Source: Sinorhizobium garamanticum (GTDB lineage: Bacteria; Pseudomonadota; Alphaproteobacteria; Rhizobiales; Rhizobiaceae). Taken from it: a stretch of DNA of 64,000 nt. The notes under the pieces are model-generated. The model saw only the letters and a list, made by a program, of their open reading frames with translations, had not been told where the DNA came from and ran no database searches. The translations under genes and the position numbers were made by a program. How positions within the stretch are numbered: the first letter of the stretch is position 1; the number at the start of each line of letters is the position of its first letter. Shown here in pieces: positions 18,969-27,865 of this stretch. Where the stretch lies: NCBI RefSeq assembly GCF_029892065.1, contig NZ_CP120373.1, positions 3,045,001-3,109,000 of the forward strand. The letters are read 5' to 3'.

Positions 18969-19304
18969 TTTGTCCTCCCGCTCGGAAAATCTTTCCGCCT
19001 TGCCTCTCCCCGGAGGTCAAGGATCGGCCGTCAAATGTCGAATTGCGTTATGGTGTCCGGAACGCCTGAAGCGCTCCACAACGGCCCGCCTCGCTCAAGG
19101 CATTCCACCGTTTCATCGAAATTCTGAAATGCTCTGACGCTTAGGGGCGCTTTAATTCCTGACGGAAACCGTCGCGCGTTTCCTGTCGCTTTCTCAGGCA
19201 AACCACAGGTCGTAAATGCGCGTCGCTACAATACACCAGCCGCGGCGCCTGCGTCGAAGGAAAAAAGGGGGCGCTCGCCGCGACCAGAGCGTCGACCCGG
19301 CTGC

Positions 19305-19493
19305 ACCCCCTCTGCCCTGCCGGGCATCTCCCCCACAAGGGGGAGATCGGCCGGAGGCAAAGCGTTGCCCCGACCGCAGACGCGCGGGGGCAGGGGTGGA
19401 ACTCAACGGCAAACGTATACTGGTTGAGCGGGACAGCGAGGCTTGCTGATCTCCCCCCTTGTGGGGGAGATGCCCGGCAGGGCAGAGGGGGGT
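19305..19493. repeat. Inverted pair of CTGCCGGGCATCTCCCCC elements
   Basis: The left element (19305-19347) reads CTGCCCTGCCGGGCATCTCC then ACAAGGGGGAGAT; the right element (19448-19493) is its inverse. Each unit has CCCTTGTGGGGG and TGCCCGGCAGGGCA hairpins. A second such pair lies on the other side of the cyclase gene. Confidence 0.7.
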
Positions 19494-19544
19494 ATCGACG
19501 CCGGTGTGCCCGATTTTCGCCCTGCAACCTCATCGGCTCGCGCT

Positions 19545-19650
19545 CTACTTCGTGTTTCCCTAAATCCTGCCCGTCTTAAGGATAAAAGCATGCGGCGAAT
19601 TCGAAACGCTACAGCGCCATTTGCGCGTCTGGATAGGACGCGCGGCGCTG
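19545..19650. repeat. RIME-like double-hairpin element
   Basis: In reverse orientation it has TTTCCCTAAAT...TTAAGGA, then CATGCGGCGAATTC, then GCTACAGCGCC with GCGCGTCTGGATAGGACGCG. Confidence 0.65.
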
Positions 19651-19659
19651 AAACCCACG

Positions 19660-19719
19660 TCATTCACGGCGCCGACGCGCCGTGGCTGGATCCCTGTGAC
19701 GAGCACAGGAATGAGGGAG
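19660..19719. repeat. CACAGGAATCCAG palindrome family copy
   Basis: The hairpin CACGGCGCCGACGCGCCGTG is followed by GGATCCCTGTGACGAGCAC. It follows directly after the RIME-like copy. Confidence 0.65.
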
Positions 19720-19792
19720 TTTTGGGCCGTGGCGGAGCGAGAAATCTTCGACGAATGTGCGGTGACCAGGCGTCGATCGGCCGACAAGTCCC

Positions 19793-19860
19793 CGTCATTC
19801 CTGTGCTCGTCACAGGAATCCAGCAGCGCCGCGTCGGCGGCGCAGGAGACTCCGCCGGAC
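19793..19860. repeat. CACAGGAATCCAG palindrome family copy
   Basis: The unit CATTCCTGTGCTCGTCACAG is followed by a GCGCCGCGTCGGCGGCGC hairpin; it lies in the 3' flank of the cyclase gene. Confidence 0.65.
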
Positions 19861-19893
19861 AGATCGCGCGAACGGCGAGGGGCCTGCGTTCGC

Positions 19894-21069
19894 TTAGCCC
19901 CGTCGCAGGACCCGTCGGAGCGCGGCGGCAATCGAGAGGCCGAGGAGCGGCCAGACGGCCCAAAAGGTTCCCTCAAAGGTAAGGAGGTTGACGGTGACGA
20001 CGGTGAGGGCGGCGATGACGAGCAGGCCGAAGATGCGGTCGATGTCCTTTCTCCGGCGCAGCCAGAGGAGGGCGGAGACGATCGAAAGGCCGAGCAGCGG
20101 CCAGACGGACCAGAGCTCGCCCTCCCAGTTGAGGAGGTTTATGGCGACGAGGGCGGCGGCGAGAACGGCGATGACGGCGAACTTGCGTTTGCCGGGCGCT
20201 GTGGGAGAGGCGGTCGCGGAAGGTGCTTGCGGCCGCGTGGCTTCGGCACCGGATTGTCGGCCCCAGGTGCCGGCGGAGTCTGCCGGTGCCGTGCCGTTGG
20301 GGGCGGTGCTTGTACCGGTGGTCGCCTCTGGTCGCGCAGTCCCGGGAGCGGATTGTCGGCCCCAGACGCCGGCGGACTCCGCTGTCGCCGAGCCTTGCGG
20401 TGTGCCAATTGCCTCGGCGGGTGCCTGCGGCGGTGCTGCATCGGACGCGGGTTGCCCGGTCCGGGTGCCGGCGGGCGCCGACGCGCCGTTTCCGCGCGCG
20501 CTGCCTTGGGTTGCGCCGCCCTGCCGGAGGGCCTGTTCATGCGCGCCGGCGCCGATCCTGACCGCATAGCTCGCGACACCGCCCTCGATGTTCTTCACCT
20601 CGAGCTGGCCGAGGAAATCGAAGCTGACGGCGACCTTGTTGCGCACCTGGTCGTAGACGGTATTGGAGATGACGATGCCGCCGGCGGGTGCTGTCGCCTG
20701 CAGGCGGGCGGCGATGTTGACGCCGTCGCCATAGAGGTCGTCGCCCTCGGCGATCACGTCGCCGAGATTGATGCCGATGCGAAAGCGCATCTGCGTCTCG
20801 CTCGGCCGCTTGGCATTCAGCACCGCGAGCTCGTTCTGGACGTCGACTGCGGCACGCACCGCCTCGACCACGCTCGGGAATTCGGCGAGCAGCCCGTCGC
20901 CCCAGGTGTTGACGACCCGGCCGTGATGCACCTCGATCAGTCGCGCCATGGCATCGCGGTAGCGCTTCAAGGTCGCCAACGTGCCTTCCTCATCCGCCCC
21001 CATCAGGCGCGAATAGTCCTGGACGTCGGCGGAGAAGATCGTCGTCAGCTTGCGGCGGGTTTCGGACAT
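19894..21069 (-). CDS. Class III adenylate/guanylate cyclase with membrane-anchored duplicated tail
   Basis: The 391-residue protein starts with a class III cyclase domain (about 5-175): metal Asp15 in IFSADVQDYS, second metal Asp58 in NTWGDGLLAEF, and N118/R122 in YGDGVNIAARLQ. So the catalytic set is complete. A low-complexity linker (about 180-295) repeats the phrase WGRQSA/WGRQSG. The C-terminus holds two copies of a unit ending WPLLGLSI (NLLNWEGELWSVWPLL and NLLTFEGTFWAVWPLL), each with hydrophobic helices. The catalytic domain is N-terminal and the membrane part is at the end, the reverse of the usual sensor-cyclase order. Confidence 0.88.
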   Translation of the reverse strand: MSETRRKLTTIFSADVQDYSRLMGADEEGTLATLKRYRDAMARLIEVHHGRVVNTWGDGLLAEFPSVVEAVRAAVDVQNELAVLNAKRPSETQMRFRIGINLGDVIAEGDDLYGDGVNIAARLQATAPAGGIVISNTVYDQVRNKVAVSFDFLGQLEVKNIEGGVASYAVRIGAGAHEQALRQGGATQGSARGNGASAPAGTRTGQPASDAAPPQAPAEAIGTPQGSATAESAGVWGRQSAPGTARPEATTGTSTAPNGTAPADSAGTWGRQSGAEATRPQAPSATASPTAPGKRKFAVIAVLAAALVAINLLNWEGELWSVWPLLGLSIVSALLWLRRRKDIDRIFGLLVIAALTVVTVNLLTFEGTFWAVWPLLGLSIAAALRRVLRRG

Positions 21070-21755
21070 GACCGTTCGTCCTTGCTTCGGGTCCGCCTAC
21101 AGCGCCACGTGTCTTTTGAGGAAACATGCGGCAGGCGCCAGGCGAGGGGCGCGTGTTTCGGGCAGCAGGCGTGCCACTTTGGATTGCACGAGTCCAGAGC
21201 CTTTCATAGCCAAGGGAACATTTTGCCGAGCAGGTTTTCCTCAGGGCCGACGCGATCGCCTCAGATACGGGAACGCTGCCCGGCACGTCCATTTAGAGCG
21301 TGATCCGATCAGGTCGCAATGGCGAAAATCGGGGACACGCGTGTCGATACCCCCCTCTGCCCTGCCGGGCATCTCCCCCACAGGGGGGGAGATCGGAAAG
21401 TGGCGATGTCCCGGTCAACTAATAACCCTGCGCGCTGCTTTGATTAGACGACTTCGGCATTTGCGTGTGCTGTCGGGCAGGGGCCGCGCTCCTGGCCAAT
21501 CTCCCCCCTTGTGGGGGAGATGCCCGGCAGGGCAGAGGGGGGTGCAGCCGGCGCGGGCGGAGATGCGACGAGGCGCGACCCCCTCCGGCGCTCGGATATT
21601 GCGTCTTGCATGCGGTCTGACGGCAAGATCCTGTGGCAAGCGGGAGAACTGGCATGGGGTTCGGCCGCTTGGGGGCGCGGTCAGCCGCCCGACGTTCCCG
21701 CTTCCAGGACCGCAGAACCAGCGGGCGGAACAAGTTCGGCCGCTGCGGATTTCTG
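21070..21755. other. Repeat-filled spacer upstream of the cyclase gene
   Basis: No gene is supported. It contains the second inverted pair of the CTGCCGGGCATCTCC family and a RIME-like fragment near 21293 (GAGCGTGATCCGATCAGG). The promoters of the divergent cyclase and transpeptidase genes must lie here but no clear boxes were identified. Confidence 0.45.
21349..21543. repeat. Second inverted pair of CTGCCGGGCATCTCCCCC elements
   Basis: Units at 21349-21392 and 21499-21543 are inverse copies with the same two internal hairpins as the pair at 19.3-19.5 kb. The sequence enclosed between the units differs from that of the first pair. Confidence 0.7.
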
Positions 21756-22775
21756 ATGTTGATGAAGAGCGTGGCTTTTCTTGCAGCATCGCTGACGTTG
21801 GGCCTCTGCGGCACCGCCAGCGCCGAGGCGCTTCGGCCGGAAGCGATCAACAATGCGTCGCTCACCTCTATCCCGCCGGAGCGGCCGTCCGAGGACGCGC
21901 CCCGGCCGGATCCCGCCATCGTCCACCTCCAGGTTCTTCTGGACCGCGCGGGTTCGTCTCCCGGGGTGATCGACGGCTACTATGGCGAGAACGTCACCAA
22001 GGCGATCGCCGGGTTCGAGGCGATGCAAAGTCTTCCCGTAGATGGAAAGCCGGATCCCGAGGTCATCAGGCGGCTTGCCGGCGACAAGCCCGTCATCGTA
22101 CCCCCCGTCATCGCACCCCCCGTCATTGAACCCTATGTCGTCACCGAAGAGGATACAAAGGATCTCGTCGAGCGCATTCCGGCGGACTACGCCGAACAGG
22201 CCGAGATGAAGCACCTCGGATATACGAGCGTCGCGGAGAGGCTGTCGGAGCGGTTCCACATGGACATCGACCTTTTGAAGGCGCTCAATCCAGGCTCGGC
22301 ATTGGCCGTCGGGGACAGGGTGTCGGTTGCAATGCCCGGCGCCGCGAAGGAGGGCAAGGGCAAGGTCAAACGGATCGAGGCGCGCAGGCGGGCGGGCCAG
22401 GTCGCGGCGTTTGCGGAAGACGGCTCGCTGATTGCCGTTTATCCCGCCACGATCGGCAGCGAAGAGACGCCTTCGCCCTCCGGCACGCACAAGGTGAAAG
22501 GGGTCGCTCGAAAGCCCGTCTACGTCTACAACCCCAGGATCAACTTCAAGCAAGGCGACAACGACGAGCGTCTGGAGCTGCCGAGCGGCCCCAACAATCC
22601 AGTGGGAAGCGTCTGGATCGACCTGACCAAGCCAACCTACGGGATCCACGGCACGCCGGAACCCTCGCTCGTCGACAAGGTGGGGTCACACGGATGCGTT
22701 CGCCTGGCAAACTGGGACGCCGAGGAACTGGCGGCGATGGTCAAGCCGGGGGTCATCGTCGAGTTCACCGACTGA
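21756..22775 (+). CDS. LysM-containing L,D-transpeptidase (YkuD domain)
   Basis: The start at 21756 gives a normal signal peptide (KSVAFLAASLTLGLCGTASA); longer upstream frames run through repeat sequence. The 339-residue protein has a PG_binding_1-like domain (AIVHLQVLLDRAGSSPGVID), a LysM-like segment (SVAERLSERFHMDIDLLKAL) and a C-terminal YkuD domain. The catalytic motif is GIHGTPEP...SHGCVRLAN, with the active Cys in SHGC. It forms 3-3 cross-links or anchors proteins to peptidoglycan in the periplasm. Confidence 0.9.
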   Translation: MLMKSVAFLAASLTLGLCGTASAEALRPEAINNASLTSIPPERPSEDAPRPDPAIVHLQVLLDRAGSSPGVIDGYYGENVTKAIAGFEAMQSLPVDGKPDPEVIRRLAGDKPVIVPPVIAPPVIEPYVVTEEDTKDLVERIPADYAEQAEMKHLGYTSVAERLSERFHMDIDLLKALNPGSALAVGDRVSVAMPGAAKEGKGKVKRIEARRRAGQVAAFAEDGSLIAVYPATIGSEETPSPSGTHKVKGVARKPVYVYNPRINFKQGDNDERLELPSGPNNPVGSVWIDLTKPTYGIHGTPEPSLVDKVGSHGCVRLANWDAEELAAMVKPGVIVEFTD

Positions 22776-22822
22776 ACCATGACCGGTGAGATTTCCATTC
22801 CAGCACAGACGAGGTCAGGGCC

Positions 22823-23038
22823 ATGCACAAGTTCACAGTCACCGTCACGAAAGAGTTCGACGCCGACACCGCCGAGGAGGCCGCCTTGCTCATGTATCAG
22901 GAACTGACCAAGGGGCCGGCGCCGCTCGATTATTCGGTGACGGACGAGGCAAGGATCGCAACCGGTCTGACGCTGGACCGGGAAAAGGCGGACGAGTTCG
23001 CCAGTGTCGACCACACGGCAGATCCCGGCAATTGGTAG
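22823..23038 (+). CDS. Small conserved-looking hypothetical protein
   Basis: The 71-residue acidic product has no signal or membrane helix. It alternates beta-prone (HKFTVTVTKEF) and helical (AEEAALLMYQELTKG) segments and ends ADPGNW. It starts 47 bp after the transpeptidase stop, with GAGGTCAGGGCC before the start, so it may be co-transcribed. I do not recognise a family. Confidence 0.6.
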   Translation: MHKFTVTVTKEFDADTAEEAALLMYQELTKGPAPLDYSVTDEARIATGLTLDREKADEFASVDHTADPGNW

Positions 23039-23136
23039 CCCCTGGTGGCCGCGACCACGCCTCTGCTGTGTGATTCCTCCCGATTTGCCGCCCCGGCCGC
23101 ACCCGGGCAGAAGGGGTATCGACGCCTATGTCTCGA

Positions 23137-23629
23137 TTAACGGCCTGTCCAATATTCTTCGTGGAGTTTCGCCGCCTCGTCCGCAAGCAGGGGGCCGATG
23201 ACTTCCGTTGGGCGCTGACCGGCGGCGAACACGATGTGGCAGGGGAGATCGAGCGTCGGATTTTCCTGGCTATCGCCTATCTGTTGTTTCATCTCTCTCG
23301 GACAGGCCGAACACGACGCGCCCTATGCCTGCCCAATAGATCGCGCCCGAGCACATGGCGCATGGCTCCGCGGATGTGTACATCGTGCATTCGGCAAGAA
23401 AATCCAAATCATAGGCTTTGCCGGCGCGGGTGGCGAGAAGCCGCTCCGCGTGGGCCGTGCGGTCGCTACCTTCTGAACTGTAGCCATTGCACTGTTCCAG
23501 TAAGACATTGCCATCACGGTCGGCGAGAATTGAACCAAATGGGTGATCCCCGCCTTCGCGCGAACGCCGCGCCACATCGAAGGCCTGCCGCAACAGTGAC
23601 TCATCATGGGACCGTTTGGTGCTTGCCAT
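23137..23629 (-). pseudogene. Nucleoside deaminase (CMP/dCMP/guanine deaminase fold), frameshifted
   Basis: The first 112 codons encode a good deaminase: THAERLLATR supplies the zinc His and catalytic Glu (HAE), and EPCAMCSGAIYWAG supplies the two zinc cysteines. The frame then hits a stop at 23270 after GLSERDETTDRR. In the next frame the family C-terminus continues, including ENPTLDLPCHIVFAAGQRP and LHEEYWTGR, ending at 23137. One missing base near 23291-23303 (in a GAGAGAGA run) explains it. Either a recent inactivating mutation or a sequencing error; the zinc site itself is intact. Confidence 0.75.
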
Positions 23630-24420
23630 TTTGTGAGCTCCTGAGAATTATCGCAGTTCATTCACCATCAATGTTTCCCGGTAACGGAGCGGGCAATTTG
23701 TGTTCTCCGGCGAAGTAGAAACTCGCCAGCTTTCCAGCATTGACTATCTGACATCCCCCGATGGACAGGTACAAGGATCAATATTGATCTGTTTTGACTT
23801 TGTCAGCAAGGCTTGCACGAAATCGCAAAGACCCGATCTGCTTCGGCCTTCAACAGGATCAAGCAATGTCGGGCGTCGCGACACGCGCTAGAGTACGCGG
23901 CGACAATTTCCCGGACGCGGGGCCGACGATAAGTGGAAAGCGCCTCGACATGGATTGCCTTGCGAATGCTGAATGGGAGACCGCTTGAACCTACTCCTTT
24001 CGGATTAAAGTACTACTCAGAAATATTCGTTCCCTGAACTATGGAATATGGTAAGAACCAGAAGGCGATAGGGGATTCTACTTCAATGGCCGAGTGCCAG
24101 CGCGGGACGCGGCTGAGGGGAATCAAACAAATTTTGAGAATGTTGCCGGACCAGCCATTTGACGCGCGCTGGTCGGGGAGGGTGAGGGCGTGTGTAGAGT
24201 ATTTTCGCCCGATGAGGGAGCGCCGGCTTTGGCTAGCGGCGGCAGCCGAGGCTGGCCGGTTTCCCACCTCTTCGACAACGCGATTTCGTCGCGACGAATT
24301 TCCCTAATCTTGGAGAACGCAGGGGGCCTCGAGAGGACGGGAAAGCTAACTGAATTTTTCGGAACACTGAAAAAGCGTGCATCGATCGATGCGCCAGCAA
24401 TGGGGTAGGGGGCAAGTAGA
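23630..24420. other. Long intergenic stretch, nothing recognised
   Basis: About 0.8 kb with only short frames of no recognisable family. It is somewhat AT-richer than average around 23.7-24.1 kb. It may hold promoter and leader of the following VCBS-like gene. Confidence 0.4.
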
Positions 24421-25617
24421 ATGAGTTTCTTCACAACAAGCTTCATGACGGACGGATCGTATGATTCCGGCCTCAGCCAATCCGCGCAGGGGCAGCTCTC
24501 GTCGAGCTACACCGACGCGCTCGCAGAAGCGCTGCAAGATGTAACCGTCGCTGATTACATCGGCTTCCTGGCCAACCAGGCCGGCCTTTCGGTCGATGAC
24601 GCGCTCGCCGTAAAGGCTGCGGTCATCGCCGGAGATTTCACCCTTTCGGACCTTTTCGCAGCCGCCCAGAGCAAGATCGGCCCTGTCGACGGCGCCAGCA
24701 TCACGGACCCGACACCGACGATGCTGGTCAACGGCGTTGAAATCGACCTGACCGCCATCCTCACCGGGATCGACACCGAAACCTGGTCGACGCTGCAGGC
24801 GAGCGGCAGGAAGCTCGAGACGATCTATCATACCCGGGAGTTCTACACGGATACGCAGGAACCGGCCGACTACGATGCCGGTTGGTCCAGTGACAACCAG
24901 CCTCCGAGTGCCGAGCCGATCCTGAAGGAACTGACCGAGGACGTTGCGGCGTCTCCGATCGACCTCCTCGCAACCGCTTCGGATCCGGATGGCGACCCGC
25001 TTTCCGTCGTCGCCGGCAGCCTGAGCTTTTCCGTTGACGGCGACGCCGGGTCCTCAACACCTCCCGGCTACATCACTGTCGTCGACAACATCGTAACGGT
25101 CGACACCTCGCACCCGGATCTGCAGCCCGGAGGCGCAATCGATCTGAAGCTCGGCGAGACGCTCACCGTCGTCGTCAATTACACCATCGAGGATGGTCAG
25201 GGCGGCTCGACCACCAATGCGCTGACCCTCGAAATAGCCGGCTCCGCGGACATCTACACCGGTACCGAGTCGTTCAGCTTCCAGAAAATCGGTGGCGATA
25301 CAACGGAACGGTCGTTTTCGGGCTCTTTCACGGTCGATGTGGACGGTTTCGACGGCATCGTCACGGTGAGCGGAGATGCCGATCTGAATGCCAAAAACGA
25401 GAGCCTCGGGGGAGCGATCGACAGTGGTTCGTTCAGCATTGTCGGCACCGACTCGAACAGCACCTCGACGGAAACGCTGAACCCCTATTCGAAGACAGTG
25501 GTCCTCAGCGACGCCGATTTCACCGACGGAACGATCGCGTTCAACGGTTCGTTCAGCCAGCAGGTCGCGAACGGCTCCACGGTCGCCGTCCAACTCGAAT
25601 ACAACTACTGGGCCTGA
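24421..25617 (+). CDS. Large surface-type protein with VCBS/cadherin-like domain
   Basis: The start follows AGGGGGCAAGTAGA. The 398-residue, acidic, cysteine-free protein has no N-terminal signal peptide. Residues about 160-275 resemble VCBS/cadherin-like repeats (ATASDPDGDPLSVVAG, then YTIEDGQGGSTTNALTLEI). The C-terminal third is a beta-rich Gly/Ser/Thr region ending QLEYNYWA. This composition suits a type I secreted adhesin-like or calcium-binding protein, but no secretion genes are adjacent. Function is inferred only. Confidence 0.7.
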   Translation: MSFFTTSFMTDGSYDSGLSQSAQGQLSSSYTDALAEALQDVTVADYIGFLANQAGLSVDDALAVKAAVIAGDFTLSDLFAAAQSKIGPVDGASITDPTPTMLVNGVEIDLTAILTGIDTETWSTLQASGRKLETIYHTREFYTDTQEPADYDAGWSSDNQPPSAEPILKELTEDVAASPIDLLATASDPDGDPLSVVAGSLSFSVDGDAGSSTPPGYITVVDNIVTVDTSHPDLQPGGAIDLKLGETLTVVVNYTIEDGQGGSTTNALTLEIAGSADIYTGTESFSFQKIGGDTTERSFSGSFTVDVDGFDGIVTVSGDADLNAKNESLGGAIDSGSFSIVGTDSNSTSTETLNPYSKTVVLSDADFTDGTIAFNGSFSQQVANGSTVAVQLEYNYWA

Positions 25618-25662
25618 AGCCTGGTCGCCGCAACCGCATGGCCCGGCGAACCGACCGGGCCA

Positions 25663-26625
25663 TCACCCATAGTGATGCGTGTACTCCTCGGCCTGAAAAT
25701 CCGCGAAGCCCTGGGACCAGCGTTTTCCCGGCCAGACATAGTCCACCCGGCCTTCCTCGGGCCGGTAGACGGCGGTGTAGAGGGTGGGAAAACGCGGATT
25801 TCGCGCATGGACCGGCGGCTGGAGGAAGTGGTCGGTCAGGCCTTCGAGCGACATCGAAGGTTCGTCCAGCGCCTCCAGGAGTGCGCGCTGCCGCGCGAGC
25901 GAATTTGGCGGGGCCCGTTCGCTGCGCTGATGGTTCGCGCATGCTTTCAGGCGGGTTATGACCGGCCGCTGGCCGGGACCGAGGAGGAGGGTAGCGTAGG
26001 TGCCCGATCGGTCGAGCAGCGTCACGTTCTGCGACAGCGCCACCGGGATACGGCAAAGCGCCTCCACCGCCTCACTGACGCGACGGCAGGTTTCGAGCAC
26101 GTAGCGGATCATCAGAATGATCGAGAAACCGCGGCCCTGAATGCGGCCGCCGCCGAGGGTGACGCTCGCGACCAGCCCTTCCTCGTTCATCCCGTCGACG
26201 CAGCCTCCCCACGGGCGCTGCGCCTTCGCGATCACCTTGAGGCCCGACCAGGCGGTGAGCTCGAAGCGATCCGAGACGATATCGGGCGGATAGTCGAAGT
26301 TGCGGACGAGCGCCGGGCCCTCTTTTCCGAGCCAGACCGCCTGGCTGCAGCCATAGCCCTCCGGCGCGGGGCGGTAGTGGCTGAGCATCCGGTGGGCGAG
26401 CTCGTCATCGCCGACGAGGGCGCAGACATGGTCATAATGCGGGATAAGCTCGGGCATGTGCTGCTGAAGTGCCGCGCGACATTCGCTCACGGTGGGGGCG
26501 GCGGGGCGCGACGTCACGGCCTGGCCGAAATACCAGCTCTCCACGCCGGCCCGGCCGGCCGTGAAACGGGAAAGCCAGTCTTCCCCGGGCCGATCCTCCC
26601 GCGCTGAGACGAAGGTCTTGTGCAT
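25663..26625 (-). CDS. C45-family acyltransferase/peptidase-like Ntn hydrolase
   Basis: The start at 26625 (MHKTFVSARED) is chosen over an upstream ATG in low-quality sequence. The 320-residue protein contains YGCSQAVW, where the Gly-Cys bond is the expected autocleavage point and Cys the N-terminal nucleophile. RNFDYPPD and GGCVDGMNEEGLVAS follow, as in acyl-CoA:6-aminopenicillanate acyltransferase-like and choloylglycine-like Ntn hydrolases. Substrate unknown; amide or peptide hydrolysis is likely. Confidence 0.8.
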   Translation of the reverse strand: MHKTFVSAREDRPGEDWLSRFTAGRAGVESWYFGQAVTSRPAAPTVSECRAALQQHMPELIPHYDHVCALVGDDELAHRMLSHYRPAPEGYGCSQAVWLGKEGPALVRNFDYPPDIVSDRFELTAWSGLKVIAKAQRPWGGCVDGMNEEGLVASVTLGGGRIQGRGFSIILMIRYVLETCRRVSEAVEALCRIPVALSQNVTLLDRSGTYATLLLGPGQRPVITRLKACANHQRSERAPPNSLARQRALLEALDEPSMSLEGLTDHFLQPPVHARNPRFPTLYTAVYRPEEGRVDYVWPGKRWSQGFADFQAEEYTHHYG

Positions 26626-26744
26626 GGCGAAGTATAGGGAGGGAATTGCCCTGTTGGCAACGCGAGGGGTGGGGGGCTGCGAGCGCGGGGCAAGCAGACG
26701 CCCGGCCGCCAAGCGCGCCTTTAGGAAGAGAGCGCCGCCACCGC

Positions 26745-27128
26745 AGCCAGGAGGATGCGACCAAGACGCTCAACGCGATGGGTGGGGCAAAGGCATCATC
26801 ACTACCATCGGCAATGCGGAAGCGGTATCGTTGCTGATGGCGGGATTTGTGCCGCGCGGCCGGCTGGTGCTGCTTGGTGCGGGCAGGGATCATTGCCCAT
26901 GTCGGCCGGTCATCTCGTCGTCGGCGAGCGCAGCGTGCTCGGATCGATCACGGACGCGCCTTACGAGAACGAGAGGACCCTCGGACCTCAGCGCCCTGAC
27001 CGGCGTCCGCGCCCCAAATCGAGACGATGCAGCTGCAGAGGGCACCTGAAGCCTACCAGAAGATGAAGTCCGGTGACGTCAAGTTCCGGATGGTCCTAAC
27101 CATGAAGGAGACCCGCCATGCGCATTAA
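26745..27128 (+). pseudogene. Decayed zinc-type alcohol dehydrogenase, C-terminal part
   Basis: Pieces of one protein are spread over three frames: DATKTLNAMGGAK, then IITTIGNAEAVSLLMAG and PRGRLVLLGAGRD, then MSAGHLVVGERSVLGSITD, then DLSALTGVR, then IETMQLQRAPEAYQKMKSGD and VKFRMVLTM. Together they are the Rossmann second half and C-terminus of a zinc-dependent alcohol dehydrogenase. At least four frameshifts occur in under 400 bp and the 5' half is gone. Its last codons overlap the start of the cupin gene. Confidence 0.7.
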
Positions 27129-27798
27129 CGACGATCTGTCGAAACCGGTCATCGTCCATGGCGCGAAGCTGGACTGGGTGCCAAGTCCCGCGGCCGGCGT
27201 GGACAGGCGCATGCTTTTCCGCGTCGGCGACGAGGTCGCCCGCGCCACCTCGATCGTGCGCTATGCCCCCGGCAGCGCTTTTCCTCGCCATATACACAGC
27301 GGCGGCGAAGAGATCCTCGTGCTGGAAGGTGTTTTCCAGGATGAGCATGGAGACTATCCGGCAGGCAGCTACTTCCGCAATCCGCCCGGCTCCTCGCATA
27401 TCCCCGCCGCGAAAGAAGGCTGCACCATCTTCGTGCGGCTCTGGCAATACCGTGAGGGGGATCAGACCCAGATCGTTTGCCGGCCGGGCGAGGGCCAGCG
27501 TGCAACGCCCCGCCCGGGCGCCAGCGCCGCGACCATCCTGTTCGACGATGGCCGCGAGGAAGTCCGGCTCGAAGACTGGCAGGCCGACGAAACCGTCTCG
27601 GTCGCAAACACGCGCGGGTTGGAGTTCCTCGTCCTCTCGGGCGGGCTGATCATCGGTGGCGAAACACTGGAGCCACAGAGTTGGGGCCGTTTGCCCGCCG
27701 GCACCGACCTGATCGCGATCATCGGCCCGGAAGGTGCACGGATCTGGCTGAAGGACGCGCCTCTGATGCACCCGGACGTGCTCCAGCTACCCGAATAA
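27118..27798 (+). CDS. ChrR-like bicupin protein
   Basis: The start follows AAGGAGACCCGCC. The 226-residue protein has a first cupin with metal ligands in FPRHIHSGGEEILVLEG and SSHIPA, and a second, less conserved cupin (about 130-215) lacking the full His set. It matches the cupin of ChrR anti-sigma factors without the zinc-binding N-terminal domain. A metal-dependent sensor or dioxygenase-like role is possible. It directly follows a dehydrogenase remnant. Confidence 0.8.
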   Translation: MRINDDLSKPVIVHGAKLDWVPSPAAGVDRRMLFRVGDEVARATSIVRYAPGSAFPRHIHSGGEEILVLEGVFQDEHGDYPAGSYFRNPPGSSHIPAAKEGCTIFVRLWQYREGDQTQIVCRPGEGQRATPRPGASAATILFDDGREEVRLEDWQADETVSVANTRGLEFLVLSGGLIIGGETLEPQSWGRLPAGTDLIAIIGPEGARIWLKDAPLMHPDVLQLPE

Positions 27799-27865
27799 TT
27801 CGCCCGGTAAGAACATATCGGCTCATGCCGGAGCTGGAACCAGCTTGTTGCAGATCAGCCAAGCC

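Larger units (their letters stand above)
18969..19893. other. Repeat-filled spacer downstream of the cyclase gene
   Basis: About 0.9 kb without a supported gene. It contains an inverted pair of the CTCCCCCACAAGGGGGAG family, one RIME-like element and two copies of the CACAGGAATCC family. The long rightward frames over it are shadows of the cyclase gene plus repeats. Confidence 0.5.

Noticed and set aside
19621..21303. 560-codon rightward frame
   Set aside because: It is the antisense shadow of the cyclase gene plus interspersed repeats (phrases from the CACAGGAATCC family at its start).
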